Assembly (NCBI GenBank): GCA_965214295.1
Contig: OZ243944.1
Span: 3,968,001 to 4,032,000, forward strand
DNA: 64,000 nt
From: JAJDUF01 sp965214295
GTDB lineage: Bacteria; Chloroflexota; UBA11872; UBA12225; JAJDUF01
Direction of reading: 5' to 3'
Below are positions 1 to 8,285 of the stretch, piece by piece; position 1 is the stretch's first letter; each line of letters opens with the position of its first letter. The position numbers and the translations under genes were made by a program. The notes under the pieces are model-generated. The model worked only from the letters and a program-made list of their open reading frames with translations. It made no database searches and had not been told where the DNA came from.

Positions 1-114
1 TTCGCCATCAAGCTCCAGCAACATGCGGAGGACGCCGTGGGTGGCCGGGTGCTGCGGCCCCATGTTCAGTACCATGGTGCCGCGGTCGGTCGCCGTCTCT
101 CTGAGCATGACCAT
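1..114 (-). CDS. nuoD: NADH-quinone oxidoreductase subunit D, N-terminal part
   Basis: The first 38 codons of NuoD run off the left edge of the window. The translation contains NMGPQHPATHGVLR followed by LELDGE, the conserved N-terminal block of the 49 kDa complex I subunit, which forms part of the quinone cavity. The ATG used is the first of three in-frame ATGs (the others are at codons 3 and 14), and homologues usually begin only a few residues before the NMGPQHP block, so the exact start is open. It lies downstream of nuoC in the order nuoA-B-C-D. The gene is cut only by the window edge. Confidence 0.93.
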   Translation of the reverse strand, partial: MVMLRETATDRGTMVLNMGPQHPATHGVLRMLLELDGE

Positions 115-149
115 CGTTGTAGCTCTTGTCTGTCGCTAGGCATACCTCA

Positions 150-177
150 GTAGGAGCGCAACGTGCTGCGCCCCTAC
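150..177. repeat. GTAGG-GCGCA palindromic repeat (family D)
   Basis: A near-perfect inverted repeat (GTAGGaGCGCA / TGCGCcCCTAC) sits in the nuoC-nuoD spacer. It belongs to the same family as the copies near 793, 6389, 21379, 27376 and 42531. It is not followed by a T tract, so it is unlikely to be a classical terminator. Confidence 0.7.
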
Positions 178-181
178 GAGG

Positions 182-739
182 TCAACTGGTCCGATGCAAT
201 ACTGGGCCGCCGCGTTCGCGGCCGGCCTCCTCCTCGGTGAACGAGACCGGTTCTTCTCCTTGGGACTCGTCTCGTCGCAGCGGATGACCTTCCCAGTCCT
301 CGGGCAGGAAGAGCCGCCGCAGGTCCGGGTGGCCGGTGAACTGCACGCCGAACAGGTCGAAGATTTCGCGCTCGTGCCAGGCGGCCGACGGCCACAGCGA
401 TACGACTGAGGGCACCATCGGCTCCTCACCGCCGACGCGGACCTTCAGGCGCAGACGGGAGCTGTGGTCGAATGAGTGGAGGATATAGGTAAGGTCGAAG
501 CGGTCCTCACGCTCCAAGTAGTCCACGGCATTAAGCTCGGCCAGAAAGGCGTAGTGCATAGCGGGATCGTCGCGGAGAAACCGGCACACGGCAAGCAGCC
601 GGTCGGGCGGTACGACGGTCGTCGGAATGCCGTCGGCCAAGCGTACATCCGGGGGCTGGCAGTCGCCGAACTGCTCCATCAGCCGAGCCATGTGACCGAC
701 GGCCGGGTCTGCCGCCGCGGTCGGCATCTCAGTTGCCAT
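182..739 (-). CDS. nuoC: NADH-quinone oxidoreductase subunit C
   Basis: This is the 30 kDa peripheral-arm subunit of complex I, 185 residues. The diagnostic block EREIFDLFGVQFTGHPDLRR, followed by LFLPEDWEGHPLRRDE, lies around residues 122-158. The N-terminal 25 residues are poorly conserved in the family. The C-terminal tail after the HPLRRD motif is short and acidic, as is common in stand-alone NuoC. The gene sits between nuoB and nuoD on the same strand. Spacers on both sides carry family-D palindromes, so the operon is not tightly packed here. The ribosome-binding site is weak. Confidence 0.95.
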   Translation of the reverse strand: MATEMPTAAADPAVGHMARLMEQFGDCQPPDVRLADGIPTTVVPPDRLLAVCRFLRDDPAMHYAFLAELNAVDYLEREDRFDLTYILHSFDHSSRLRLKVRVGGEEPMVPSVVSLWPSAAWHEREIFDLFGVQFTGHPDLRRLFLPEDWEGHPLRRDESQGEEPVSFTEEEAGRERGGPVLHRTS

Positions 740-792
740 CGATAGCCACTGTTCCTAACAATTCGGGACACGGTGCCCGGCGGGCACTGCCC

Positions 793-843
793 CGTAGGGG
801 CGCCATTCATGGCCCCCAGGGCGCGATCAATCACGCCCCTACG
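793..843. repeat. family D repeat between nuoB and nuoC
   Basis: A perfect 10-bp inverted repeat (CGTAGGGGCG / CGCCCCTACG) encloses about 30 bp. Its right arm overlaps the nuoB stop codon, so the repeat appears to have supplied the current C-terminus of NuoB. Confidence 0.7.
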
Positions 844-1444
844 CCGTAGCCAACTCGTGCGCGTGCTTGCCGAACTGCTTCTGGCGCTCCACCTTGCGCT
901 GGAGCTTGATAATCCCGTCAATGACCATTTCCGGCCGCGGCGGGCAGCCGGGCACGTACACGTCGACCGGAATGATGCGATCCACGCCTTGGACGAGCGC
1001 GTAATTGTTGTAGATCCCGCCGCAAGAAGCGCAAGCGCCCATCGAGAGCACCCATTTCGGTTCCGGCATCTGGTCGTAGAGCTGGCGCACGACTGGCGCC
1101 ATCTTCTTGCTGACCCGGCCGGCCACGATCATGAAGTCGGCCTGGCGCGGTGAGGCGCGAAAGACTTCCGCACCGAATCGTGAGACATCGAAGCGCGAGG
1201 CGCTCATCGCCATCATCTCGATGGCGCAACAGGCCAAGCCGAAGAGCAGCGGCCAGAGGGAGTTCGCCCGTGCCCACGCGACGGCCTTGTCCAGGGTCGT
1301 CAGGGCTACGCCCATCTCGCCCGTGAACTGGCCACCAATCGGCAGTTGTCCGAGACCCCCGTACTTGACCGGCGCGTTCGACACGTCGGTCAGGCCCGGT
1401 GGTGGGAGGGGCGATGCTTGTCCGGTGTCGTTATTTAGTCCCAC
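839..1444 (-). CDS. nuoB: NADH-quinone oxidoreductase subunit B
   Basis: NuoB carries the N2 [4Fe-4S] cluster that reduces quinone. The ligands are visible as C72-C73 (GLACCAIEMM), C138 (GACASCGG) and C167 (VPGCPPRPE). I start it at a GTG that overlaps the nuoA stop by 10 bp, giving 201 residues. The open frame extends further upstream inside nuoA, but that part has no NuoB similarity. The N-terminal 40 residues are a low-conservation extension. Overlap with nuoA suggests translational coupling. Confidence 0.95.
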   Translation of the reverse strand: MGLNNDTGQASPLPPPGLTDVSNAPVKYGGLGQLPIGGQFTGEMGVALTTLDKAVAWARANSLWPLLFGLACCAIEMMAMSASRFDVSRFGAEVFRASPRQADFMIVAGRVSKKMAPVVRQLYDQMPEPKWVLSMGACASCGGIYNNYALVQGVDRIIPVDVYVPGCPPRPEMVIDGIIKLQRKVERQKQFGKHAHELATA

Positions 1445-1806
1445 TGTAGTGCCCCTTTCCGGAGGACATACAGGTACCCCAACAACAAGAAGGCGGCGAA
1501 AACACCCATCTCCACGAGCGCAAACACTGCCAGGCCGGCGCCCTTCATTTCGCGGAGGACGACGGCCCAAGGATAGAAGAAGATCACCTCGACGTCGAAG
1601 ATGACGAAGAGCATCGCCGTGACGTAGAACTTGATGGGGAACCGGCGCCACGCCATCCCTACCGGGGTCATGCCGGATTCATACGGCGCCAGCTTCGTCG
1701 CGGACGGACGCCGGGTGCCCAGCACCTGGGCAATCACAATCACGCCGAGCGACACTACGGTCGCCACAATGATCATGATGAGGATGGGCAGGTAATCGAT
1801 CAGCAC
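1435..1806 (-). CDS. nuoA: NADH-quinone oxidoreductase subunit A
   Basis: A 123-residue membrane subunit with three hydrophobic segments (about 5-30, 60-83 and 92-115). The conserved loop YESGMTPVGMAWRRFPIKFYVTAM and the FDVEVIFFYPWA motif on the second helix are characteristic of NuoA/ND3. It is the first gene of the nuo operon in this window. The upstream 180 bp contains a minus-strand TACAAT hexamer near 1900 that could be the -10 of the operon promoter, although no convincing -35 box is visible. Confidence 0.96.
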   Translation of the reverse strand: MLIDYLPILIMIIVATVVSLGVIVIAQVLGTRRPSATKLAPYESGMTPVGMAWRRFPIKFYVTAMLFVIFDVEVIFFYPWAVVLREMKGAGLAVFALVEMGVFAAFLLLGYLYVLRKGALQWD

Positions 1807-1990
1807 CGCTCCCTACCTCGCTCGGCGAGCTGAGTCACGGTCATTCGCTCCGGCTGCTCCCGGCCGCGCGGCAGTCCGGCGGCAAGAGCTTGTGTATTGT
1901 ATCACAATGTCCGCTGCGTGCGAGGCCACCTCGCGCAAAGGCAGATACCGGCGCGGCAGTCCGGACTCGACGGCAGCGATCCGGTGCCGA

Positions 1991-2896
1991 TCACCGCTGG
2001 CGGATGAACTTTTGCAGGCGGTCGTGGGTCGTGACCTCGCCAACGTAGATATCGCCGCGGGAGTCTACCCACAAGCTATGCGGCGAGGCGGCGAATTGGC
2101 CCGGCGTGTCGCCCCGCTCGCCCCACCGGGCGAGGATATCTCCATCAGGGTTCATGATGGTCACGCCCGGCCCACGTGCCGTCCGTATAGGACCGCGGCT
2201 CGTTATTGCCGGCCCCCCCTCGGCGATGTAGACCGTCCCGGCGGCATCGAGGCAAACGTCGTTGGGCGCACCCAAGTCCCCCCACTCCCCCAGATACTCA
2301 CCGTCGAGGGTGAAGTGCTGCACGCGGTTGTTCCCGCGGTCGGCGACGAGCAGCCGGCCACGAGGATCCACCCAGACGCTATGGACGGGCCAACCGAACT
2401 CGCCCGGCCCCGTCCCTTTCGTTCCCCAGGAGCGCCGGAGCGTCCCGTCGGCGCTGAAGCGATGTACGCGGTATTGCCCGTAGCCGTCGGCGATGAAAAC
2501 ATCACCTTGCGGTGACCGCGCCGCGCGGGCCGGCTCGTTGAATGGTTGGCCCGGTGGGCCGGGTTGGTCTGCCATGCCCCAGGTGGCCAGCAGCGTGCCG
2601 TCGAGACTCCAGTGCGTCACCGTATGGTTGCGGTCGGTGCAATAGATCGCGTCGTCGGGGCCGATCCAAACGCCGTGCGCGAGGCTGAAGGCGTCCTCAC
2701 CCCAGGAGCGCAGGAGCCGCCCCGCCGGCGAGAACACCAGCATGGCCGCTTGCGGCTCCCGCTGCAAGACGTAGACCCGGTCCTGGGAGTCGCAGGCGAC
2801 CCCGGATACGAGGCCCAGCGCCGGAAGCTGCGAGCTGCGCCCCCATTGCGCGTCTACGCGATAGGTATAGCTGCCGCCGCCGAATAGCGTACTCAT
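1991..2896 (-). CDS. NHL-repeat beta-propeller protein
   Basis: A 301-residue protein made of repeated NHL units, for example AHGVWIGPDDAIYCTDRNHT, VDPRGRLLVADRGNNRVQHF and LDAAGTVYIAEGG. The blades predict a six-bladed propeller like those of peptidyl-alpha-hydroxyglycine lyases and NHL scaffold proteins. No signal peptide or membrane segment is visible, so it is probably cytoplasmic. I chose the ATG at MSTLFGGGSY because GGGAGGGGG lies just upstream; the frame extends 16 codons further. Conserved lyase metal ligands cannot be assigned from sequence alone, so enzymatic activity is uncertain. Confidence 0.8.
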   Translation of the reverse strand: MSTLFGGGSYTYRVDAQWGRSSQLPALGLVSGVACDSQDRVYVLQREPQAAMLVFSPAGRLLRSWGEDAFSLAHGVWIGPDDAIYCTDRNHTVTHWSLDGTLLATWGMADQPGPPGQPFNEPARAARSPQGDVFIADGYGQYRVHRFSADGTLRRSWGTKGTGPGEFGWPVHSVWVDPRGRLLVADRGNNRVQHFTLDGEYLGEWGDLGAPNDVCLDAAGTVYIAEGGPAITSRGPIRTARGPGVTIMNPDGDILARWGERGDTPGQFAASPHSLWVDSRGDIYVGEVTTHDRLQKFIRQR

Positions 2897-2969
2897 GCTG
2901 ACCCCCTCCCAATCCCCGGTCGGCGGCCACCATACGCGGTTCATCGTTGGCCGTCAACTTCCGCCCCCG

Positions 2970-3020
2970 TCCCCCCGCAGCGCGGGGGGACATGGATTCC
3001 CGCTTGCGCGGGAATGACGA
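2970..3020. repeat. family B repeat (GGATTCCCGC-n-GCGGGAATGACG)
   Basis: Two consecutive palindromes, CCCCCCGCaGCGGGGGG and TTCCCGCttGCGGGAA, are followed by TGACGA. Similar units occur at 26074-26132 and 28771-28828. In translation this family gives the false peptide VIPAxAGIH, familiar from many bacterial genomes. Confidence 0.75.
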
Positions 3021-3088
3021 GTAGCAGACGCCCGCTCTCTATCGCTCGGCGATGGAGCGCGGGCCGGGGGTGATGATCGCGGCAGGAG

Positions 3089-4885
3089 TTACGACTCGCG
3101 CACCGTGACCCGCAACTCGGCATCCGGGTATAGGTCGAAGAACAGCACTAGGTGGAACTCCTCATCCGTGTTCCTGGCGAGCACGAAGTCTTTCGCGTTG
3201 GTCTCGATCCGCGAGCGGTCCGGGCTGTAGGCGGCCGGTATCCCCCAGAGCGCAATCGCATAGTCCGGGAAGGAGGCTTCCGTCTGCATGGAGAGCGTGA
3301 TGGACACCTGGCCGTCTTGTCGCCGCCACCGCGACCGCACAATGTTCACGTCCGGCGTCTCGGTGTAGCTGATCGTACTGCCGAGCGGTCCGCGCTCCTG
3401 CACTGTGTAGTCGAAGTACCAAATGGGGTGGGGGCATTCGCGCTCGAAGCGGAGCTGCCGCTGCCGGTCTTCGACGAGGATGTATTCCTGGGAGAGGGGG
3501 TCTTTGTAGTACGGTCGGCGTCGGCGATCCGCGAAGACGCTGGACATCCGCGTGTACCAGGGGATACGCGCTCGCGGCACGAGCATGCGGTCGTCTCCCC
3601 ACGTGCATAACCAGCTCTTGTCGTAGTCCAGGTGGTCCGTCTTGCTGACAAAGACGGTGCGGGGCGTCACCGCATAGTGCCGGCGATAATAGTCGGCGAT
3701 GTCGAGTGAGCGAGCGTAGACCATCCGGTACTGCTTGGGGTACTCGAAGGCCATTTGCCGTTGATAGCGCTCCATGTACGCGAACACGCGCTCGGGGGAA
3801 TCCTCGGCGCGGAACTCGGGACTATACAGCTCCATTTTCTGCCGGTGCCGCGCGGCATCGAACTCATTGGCGGGCATGCCCATGTAGAGCGGCATGAACA
3901 CTGCCGGATGACCACTGAGCACCGTCAGGTTCTGTGCCTCCTTCATGCACTGATCCAGACAGCGTAGGGTCGTCGCAAAGTCCCCCTCCGATACCTGGTA
4001 GTGCGTCTCGGCCGGTCCGAGGAAGTGGAAGCCACCGCAGAAGTCCCACTGGTGGACCACAACATCGCCACCAGCGTCCTGATGCGGCTTGCGGCAGTCG
4101 AGCGGCGAGCCGAAGTAGGGAAACTCGGGCATCCCCAGCCAATAGTCGGCGTTTGCCTCGCGTAACCCGAAGTGATTGCTCACACCGAGGCGGGCGAGTG
4201 CCTCGATATAGCCGGGGTCGTGGTCGTGATACATCTCGATGCGGACGGACCGCGCGTCGTTCTCGTCGGGAAGTAGGGACCGCACCCGCGCGAGCATCTC
4301 ACCGTAGAACCGCACCCGGTCGGCAGTACACATTCGAGCCTCGCTGCCGGTGGGCGGTGTGTCCGGCAGGACGGGCGCCACCAAGTCGCCAAAGTGGCGG
4401 TGATGAGCGTGTAGTCGCCGGAAGAGCGGATCGGCCCGGTCGAAATGCTCGATGGGCAGGCGGTGGTCGAGCGGAATACCGGTCGCGTGCAGCGTCGGCG
4501 TGATCTCGAACCCGCGATAGGCGCTGAGGCGGAGGACGATCCAGTCGTCCTCGATGACCGAGAAGTAGCGGTAGAACAGCTCGTCGCCGGCTTGCCAGCG
4601 GGCGAGGTAGCTGCCGGGCGCGGGCGGGCGATAGGTCAGCGCCGCCTGCCCATCGGCAAAGGACAGGGCACGCTGCTCGGACTCCAGCGCATCGAGCCAG
4701 GCTAGATCACCGCCGGCGACAAAGGCAGCGCCCGGATTGGCGCGTTCCAGGTATTGCGGAAAGATCGTCAGGTCCGACGCTGCCACCCCGGCCGGCAGAA
4801 AGAACCGGAAGTCTATCGCCTCGCCCAGCCGGAGCAACCGGGCGCCGGTCGTCCACTGGGGCATTGCCAGCAACCGCTCGTTCAT
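3089..4885 (-). CDS. uncharacterised 598-residue protein
   Basis: A long, clean coding frame with no signal peptide or membrane segment. I do not recognise the family. The N-terminal 160 residues look like an all-beta domain (YLARWQAGDELFYRYFSV). The middle contains His/Asp-rich blocks, YHDHDPGYIEAL (about 219), VHQWDFCGGFHF (about 283) and LSGHPAVFMPLYMG (about 330), which resemble the metal-binding strands of a TIM-barrel or NodB-like deacetylase fold. The C-terminal 120 residues are beta-rich again. A carbohydrate-active hydrolase or deacetylase is possible, but this is inference from motif style. Confidence 0.8.
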   Translation of the reverse strand: MNERLLAMPQWTTGARLLRLGEAIDFRFFLPAGVAASDLTIFPQYLERANPGAAFVAGGDLAWLDALESEQRALSFADGQAALTYRPPAPGSYLARWQAGDELFYRYFSVIEDDWIVLRLSAYRGFEITPTLHATGIPLDHRLPIEHFDRADPLFRRLHAHHRHFGDLVAPVLPDTPPTGSEARMCTADRVRFYGEMLARVRSLLPDENDARSVRIEMYHDHDPGYIEALARLGVSNHFGLREANADYWLGMPEFPYFGSPLDCRKPHQDAGGDVVVHQWDFCGGFHFLGPAETHYQVSEGDFATTLRCLDQCMKEAQNLTVLSGHPAVFMPLYMGMPANEFDAARHRQKMELYSPEFRAEDSPERVFAYMERYQRQMAFEYPKQYRMVYARSLDIADYYRRHYAVTPRTVFVSKTDHLDYDKSWLCTWGDDRMLVPRARIPWYTRMSSVFADRRRRPYYKDPLSQEYILVEDRQRQLRFERECPHPIWYFDYTVQERGPLGSTISYTETPDVNIVRSRWRRQDGQVSITLSMQTEASFPDYAIALWGIPAAYSPDRSRIETNAKDFVLARNTDEEFHLVLFFDLYPDAELRVTVRES

Positions 4886-5195
4886 GGCGCTACGCCTCCT
4901 GTCTCGCTGGGGGCACCGGCCTCACCCCCCGGCCCCCTCTCCACCATGTGGAGAGGGGGCGGCTGCCGGAGATAGGCGGCAGTGGGACTAGACCATTCTA
5001 CCTCTACCGGAGGGATACGGGGCGAGGTGGATTGGACGGACCTAACCATCGGCCCCTTCCCTGGCAGGGAAAGGAAGTCACAGCAGCGGCCAGCCGGTGG
5101 CCGGGGGGAGGGGCAGTTGTGGGTAGGTGGGGTCGTGTCTCAGTTTGAAATGCGCCGCTTGCGATACGGTCAATTCGGCTGGGTACAGCGTCTCG
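4886..5195. other. intergenic region with family A hairpin
   Basis: No gene is supported here. The 4921-4960 segment is a family A repeat: CTCACCCCCCGG followed by a perfect 12-bp hairpin CCCCCTCTCCAC/GTGGAGAGGGGG. A degenerate CCCTTCCCTGGCAGGGAAAGG palindrome lies near 5052-5072. Confidence 0.7.
4921..4960. repeat. family A hairpin repeat
   Basis: Copy of the abundant CTCACCCCCCGGCCCCCTCTCCA...TGGAGAGGGGG element; the stem is perfect over 12 bp with a 3-nt loop. Confidence 0.8.
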
Positions 5196-5630
5196 CTAGT
5201 CAGGGTGCTCTTCGTCGCCTATCGGCAGCGCGATCACGATGGCTGCTATCGTAATCACCGTGCCCATAATGCCACCGACTATGAGTCCCCAATTCTGGCG
5301 CTTCGCAGCCTGTCGGACTTCGAAGTCTTGGAGACGACGGATATGTACCCCATCCGCTTGCTCCTCACTGCGACGATGTTGAGCCTCCTCCTCGACTAGC
5401 CGCAGAATGCGATCACCCGCCCCGGACACGGTCTGCTCATAGGAGGCAAAGGCTTTGGGCGAGGGCAACGGACCTTGGCACCTTTGTTCCAAGTGCCGTA
5501 TAAGTTGAGCCTGCGGCTGGGACTGTCCTAATTCATCCGGAGCACGTTCAAGATCATCAGGATTGTCAGTATTCCATGGCCCGGCTCCATCTCTCTCGTC
5601 CGGTGATGGAGCCTCAAGTTCTGGTGGCAT
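5196..5630 (-). CDS. DUF2335-like membrane protein
   Basis: 144 residues. The segment LIRHLEQRCQGPLPSPKAFASYEQTVSGAGDRILRLVEEEAQHRR matches the usual DUF2335 pattern. It is followed by a hydrophilic linker and one or two C-terminal membrane segments (about residues 114-136). The family has no established function and is scattered by horizontal transfer. AGGAG lies 10 nt before the ATG. It follows a small gene by 26 bp on the same strand. Base composition is lower in GC than flanking genes, consistent with acquisition. Confidence 0.75.
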   Translation of the reverse strand: MPPELEAPSPDERDGAGPWNTDNPDDLERAPDELGQSQPQAQLIRHLEQRCQGPLPSPKAFASYEQTVSGAGDRILRLVEEEAQHRRSEEQADGVHIRRLQDFEVRQAAKRQNWGLIVGGIMGTVITIAAIVIALPIGDEEHPD

Positions 5631-5656
5631 CTTGGAATACTCCTACGGCCGCTGAC

Positions 5657-5917
5657 TCACATCCTGCGATCAGCGTCGTCTGAGGCCATGACAATCTTCT
5701 CCCAGTCGGAGGCCAGTGCTGCTCCGTCTACAACGTGCGGAGGGAGGCTGTGCCATATCCTGCGCTTCGGGATAAAAGGTCGGTGCAACGTGTTGCCAAA
5801 GTCGAAGAGGTGTGCTGCTCCCATACAGAATGCCTGCAATGCATTCGGCATGGAGCGAGCCGGCCGGAAGATAGGCCGGCGCAGCGCAGTGGACGGCCGG
5901 TGTAGCACAGTTGGCAT
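5657..5917 (-). CDS. small hypothetical protein upstream of the DUF2335 gene
   Basis: 86 residues, with GGGGAG about six bases before the ATG. The C-terminal ALASDWEKIVMASDDA resembles small proteins often encoded next to DUF2335 genes, but I cannot name a family. The spacing to the DUF2335 gene suggests co-transcription. The Arg/Pro-rich first 22 residues may be untranslated, with the true start at the second Met. Confidence 0.5.
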   Translation of the reverse strand: MPTVLHRPSTALRRPIFRPARSMPNALQAFCMGAAHLFDFGNTLHRPFIPKRRIWHSLPPHVVDGAALASDWEKIVMASDDADRRM

Positions 5918-6044
5918 GCAGTCTCCCCGCTGTGGTGCTCTGATTATAAGTATACGCTGGTAGCTGTCAAAGATGGTCTCCCGGTAGCCGCCGTCAATCG
6001 GAGAGGCGCTGGCTGCGCGGGCAGGGTAGCCGGTGTGTCCCCAT

Positions 6045-6265
6045 TCACGCTTGCACCATCGTCCAAGCCTTTTGCTCTAGGTGCTGAATGAGCGATCCGT
6101 CTGGGTACGACGTAGAGAGCACGTTCGTTAAATGGAATCAAACACTGCTGTATCAGCATATGTGGGAGCGATGGCATTGAGCGACGCCTGCGATACGATG
6201 TCGCCTCCCAACTCTCCGTCGCGCAGGGTGTCAAATCTCCTCAGTTCGTCGAGAAGATCGTCCAT
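6045..6265 (-). pseudogene. possible frameshifted small gene
   Basis: An ATG at 6265 opens a 45-codon frame (MDDLLDELRRFDTLRDGELG...) ending at a TAA at 6128. A second frame continues directly after it with SYPDGSLIQHLEQKAW before a TGA at 6045. Both parts read like protein, so one frameshift may separate them. No family is recognised, and the rest of the 5918-6440 gap contains only repeats. Confidence 0.3.
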
Positions 6266-6330
6266 CGAATCACTCTCATCCGCTTACACTCGAACTGCGG
6301 CATCATCGTTTTACGTGCCTACAACTGCGC

Positions 6331-6361
6331 CTGGATTGCGGCTTGCGCCGCAATGACGGGG
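6331..6361. repeat. family B repeat (GGATTGCGGC-n-GCCGCAATGACGG)
   Basis: Inverted repeat TTGCGGCttgcGCCGCAA followed by TGACGG, in the gap before rpsI. A family D-like copy (GGGCGCCCACAAGGGACGCCCC) follows at 6389-6420. Confidence 0.7.
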
Positions 6362-6440
6362 GGCGGTTGCCCTATCCGTCCATCTACCGGGGCCAGGGCG
6401 CCCACAAGGGACGCCCCTACCGGGATGGGAGGAGGTGGGG

Positions 6441-6860
6441 TTAGCGTTTGGTGTATTGGGGTGCTTTGCGGGCACGCTTGAGGCCGTACTTCTTGCGCTC
6501 TTTGACCCGCGCGTCACGGGTCAGTAGCCCGGCCTGGCGGAGCGGGCGGCGGTGCTCGGGGTCCGCGACGAGCAGTGCGCGGGCGATGCCGTGCCGCACG
6601 GCACCGGCCTGGCCGCTCATGCCGCCACCGAGGACTTTGGCTACGACGTCGAAGCGGCCTTCCAGCTCCACTTGTCGGAGCGGCTGCAAGACGTGCTGCA
6701 TCAAGGAGTCACGGCCGAGGTACTCGCGGGCGGGGCGGCCATTGATCACCACGCTGCCCTGCTCCTCCTCGGCGGCGTACAGCCGCACGCGCGCGACGGC
6801 CGACTTGCGACGACCGAGTCCGTAGAAATACTGCCGCTGGTCACCCGCTTGCTCTACCAT
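6441..6860 (-). CDS. rpsI: 30S ribosomal protein S9
   Basis: 139 residues. YFYGLGRRKSAVARVRL at the start, GGGMSGQAGAVRHGIARAL in the middle and the basic tail RKKYGLKRARKAPQYTKR are the classic S9 signatures; the C-terminal tail ends with the Lys-Arg that contacts P-site tRNA. It follows rplM, the usual L13-S9 pair. The 190-bp spacer between them contains a family B repeat. Confidence 0.98.
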   Translation of the reverse strand: MVEQAGDQRQYFYGLGRRKSAVARVRLYAAEEEQGSVVINGRPAREYLGRDSLMQHVLQPLRQVELEGRFDVVAKVLGGGMSGQAGAVRHGIARALLVADPEHRRPLRQAGLLTRDARVKERKKYGLKRARKAPQYTKR

Positions 6861-6958
6861 GCTGCTCCTATCAGTGCGCTTCGTTCAACGGTTGTGAGCC
6901 AAGCTCGCTGCGACCGGCTCACGTTCGGACTCGGTTGTGTTGACATTGCTCGATCATT

Positions 6959-6984
6959 TGGATTCCGGCGAAAGCCGGAATGAC
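6959..6984. repeat. family B repeat between rplM and rpsI
   Basis: GGATTCCGGCgaaaGCCGGAATGAC: inverted repeat TTCCGGC/GCCGGAA with a 4-nt loop, followed by TGAC. Confidence 0.7.
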
Positions 6985-7053
6985 ACCAGGGGGTTGGTGA
7001 CACCACCTTCTAACTGAAATGGCCTCAAATGTCAACACCACCTGGTTGCCTAC

Positions 7054-7491
7054 CTACTCCCAAGACATCGGTTCGGGCCGTTGGGCCGTGTGGGGATGGT
7101 CCGGACCGGCATACACGCGCAGCTTGCGGAAGAGCTTCCGGCCTAGCGCATTCTTGGGTAGCATGCCCCGGACGGCAAACTCGATCACCCGCTCGGGATG
7201 CTTGGCGAGCATATCCTTGAAGGGGGTGACCTTCAGCCCGCCAGGGTACCCGGAATGGCGATAGTACAGCTTGTCCGTCAGCTTTCTGCCGGTGACCTGA
7301 ATCTTCTCGGCGTTGACGACGATCACATAGTCGCCGGTATCGGCGTGGGGGCTATAGATCGGCTTATCCTTGCCGCGCAGCTTGACGGCAATGCGCGTCG
7401 CCAGCCGGCCCAAGATTCTGTCCTCGGCATCTACGACCCACCAGCGCTCGTCTGCGTCCTCCGGGCGGGGGGTAAAGCTCCGAAAGCTCAT
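7054..7491 (-). CDS. rplM: 50S ribosomal protein L13
   Basis: 145 residues from the ATG that shares one base with the truA stop (TGATG). WWVVDAEDRILGRLATRIAVKLRGK, YYRHSGYPGG and RGMLPKNALGRK are the L13 motifs. The open frame continues upstream inside truA, but that segment is out of frame with truA and has no L13 similarity. Translation is probably coupled to truA. Confidence 0.98.
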   Translation of the reverse strand: MSFRSFTPRPEDADERWWVVDAEDRILGRLATRIAVKLRGKDKPIYSPHADTGDYVIVVNAEKIQVTGRKLTDKLYYRHSGYPGGLKVTPFKDMLAKHPERVIEFAVRGMLPKNALGRKLFRKLRVYAGPDHPHTAQRPEPMSWE

Positions 7492-8231
7492 CAGTAGCTC
7501 ACTTTCATCAAGCACAGACCGGCCGCCGGTGCGGTCGGCCCGGCCAGCCCGCGCTGCTTGGCAGCAATGATCTCGCGCAACGCCTCCGGTTGCAACTGCC
7601 CGCTCCCGACCCGCACCAGCGAGCCGACCAGCCGGCGTACCATGTGGCGCAAGAACGCATTGGCGGTGACTTCCACGACGACAATATCGGCGAACCGGCG
7701 GCACGAGAGCTGCACAATGCGCCGCACGGTCGAAGGATAGTCTTCTTGGGCTGCAAAGGCCTGAAAGTCATGCTCACCGCGACCCCAGCTTGCTGCTGCG
7801 TTCATCCTTTCCACGTCGAGCGGTGTGGGCACCTGCCAGGTCCAGCGGGCTACGAACGGCGACCGCACCGGTAGATTGTAAACGGCGTACCGATACGCTC
7901 TATTGCGCGCCGCATAGCGCGCGTGGAACGTCGGCGCTGCCATCTGCACCGACCGGAGCACCACGTCCGGCGGCAAACGGGCGTTCAACGCCGCTTGCCA
8001 GACAGCCGGCTCCCAAGCACGGTCACTGTCAAAGTGTATGACCTGGCCGACCGCATGGACTCCGGCGTCAGTACGACCGGCCCCGACCACGCGGCTGGGA
8101 AGGGTGGTCGCAGCGAGTACCGCTGCTTCCAGCGTACCCTGGACCGTCCGCACTTGCGGCTGACCAGGCTGAATCTGAAACCCGGCAAAATCGGTTCCGT
8201 CGTACTCGACGACACAGCGCAGCCGTACCAT
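7491..8231 (-). CDS. truA: tRNA pseudouridine(38-40) synthase
   Basis: 246 residues. TruA isomerises uridines 38-40 in the anticodon stem-loop of tRNAs. The catalytic Asp is D55 in GAGRTDAGVHAVGQ. The YDGTDFAGFQ start, FHARYAARNRAYRY block and FLRHMVRRLVG block are also typical. The rplQ-truA-rplM-rpsI order is common. Length matches the family. Confidence 0.97.
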   Translation of the reverse strand: MVRLRCVVEYDGTDFAGFQIQPGQPQVRTVQGTLEAAVLAATTLPSRVVGAGRTDAGVHAVGQVIHFDSDRAWEPAVWQAALNARLPPDVVLRSVQMAAPTFHARYAARNRAYRYAVYNLPVRSPFVARWTWQVPTPLDVERMNAAASWGRGEHDFQAFAAQEDYPSTVRRIVQLSCRRFADIVVVEVTANAFLRHMVRRLVGSLVRVGSGQLQPEALREIIAAKQRGLAGPTAPAAGLCLMKVSY

Positions 8232-8285
8232 CGCTTTCGTCCTGGGGCTTGGTGCTCGACGCTCCCAGGACCACGCTGACCCTGC

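Noticed and set aside
1813..2043. Small minus-strand frame upstream of nuoA
   Set aside because: No recognisable features, overlaps the end of the NHL gene, and its Arg/Ser-rich composition is that of a shadow frame.
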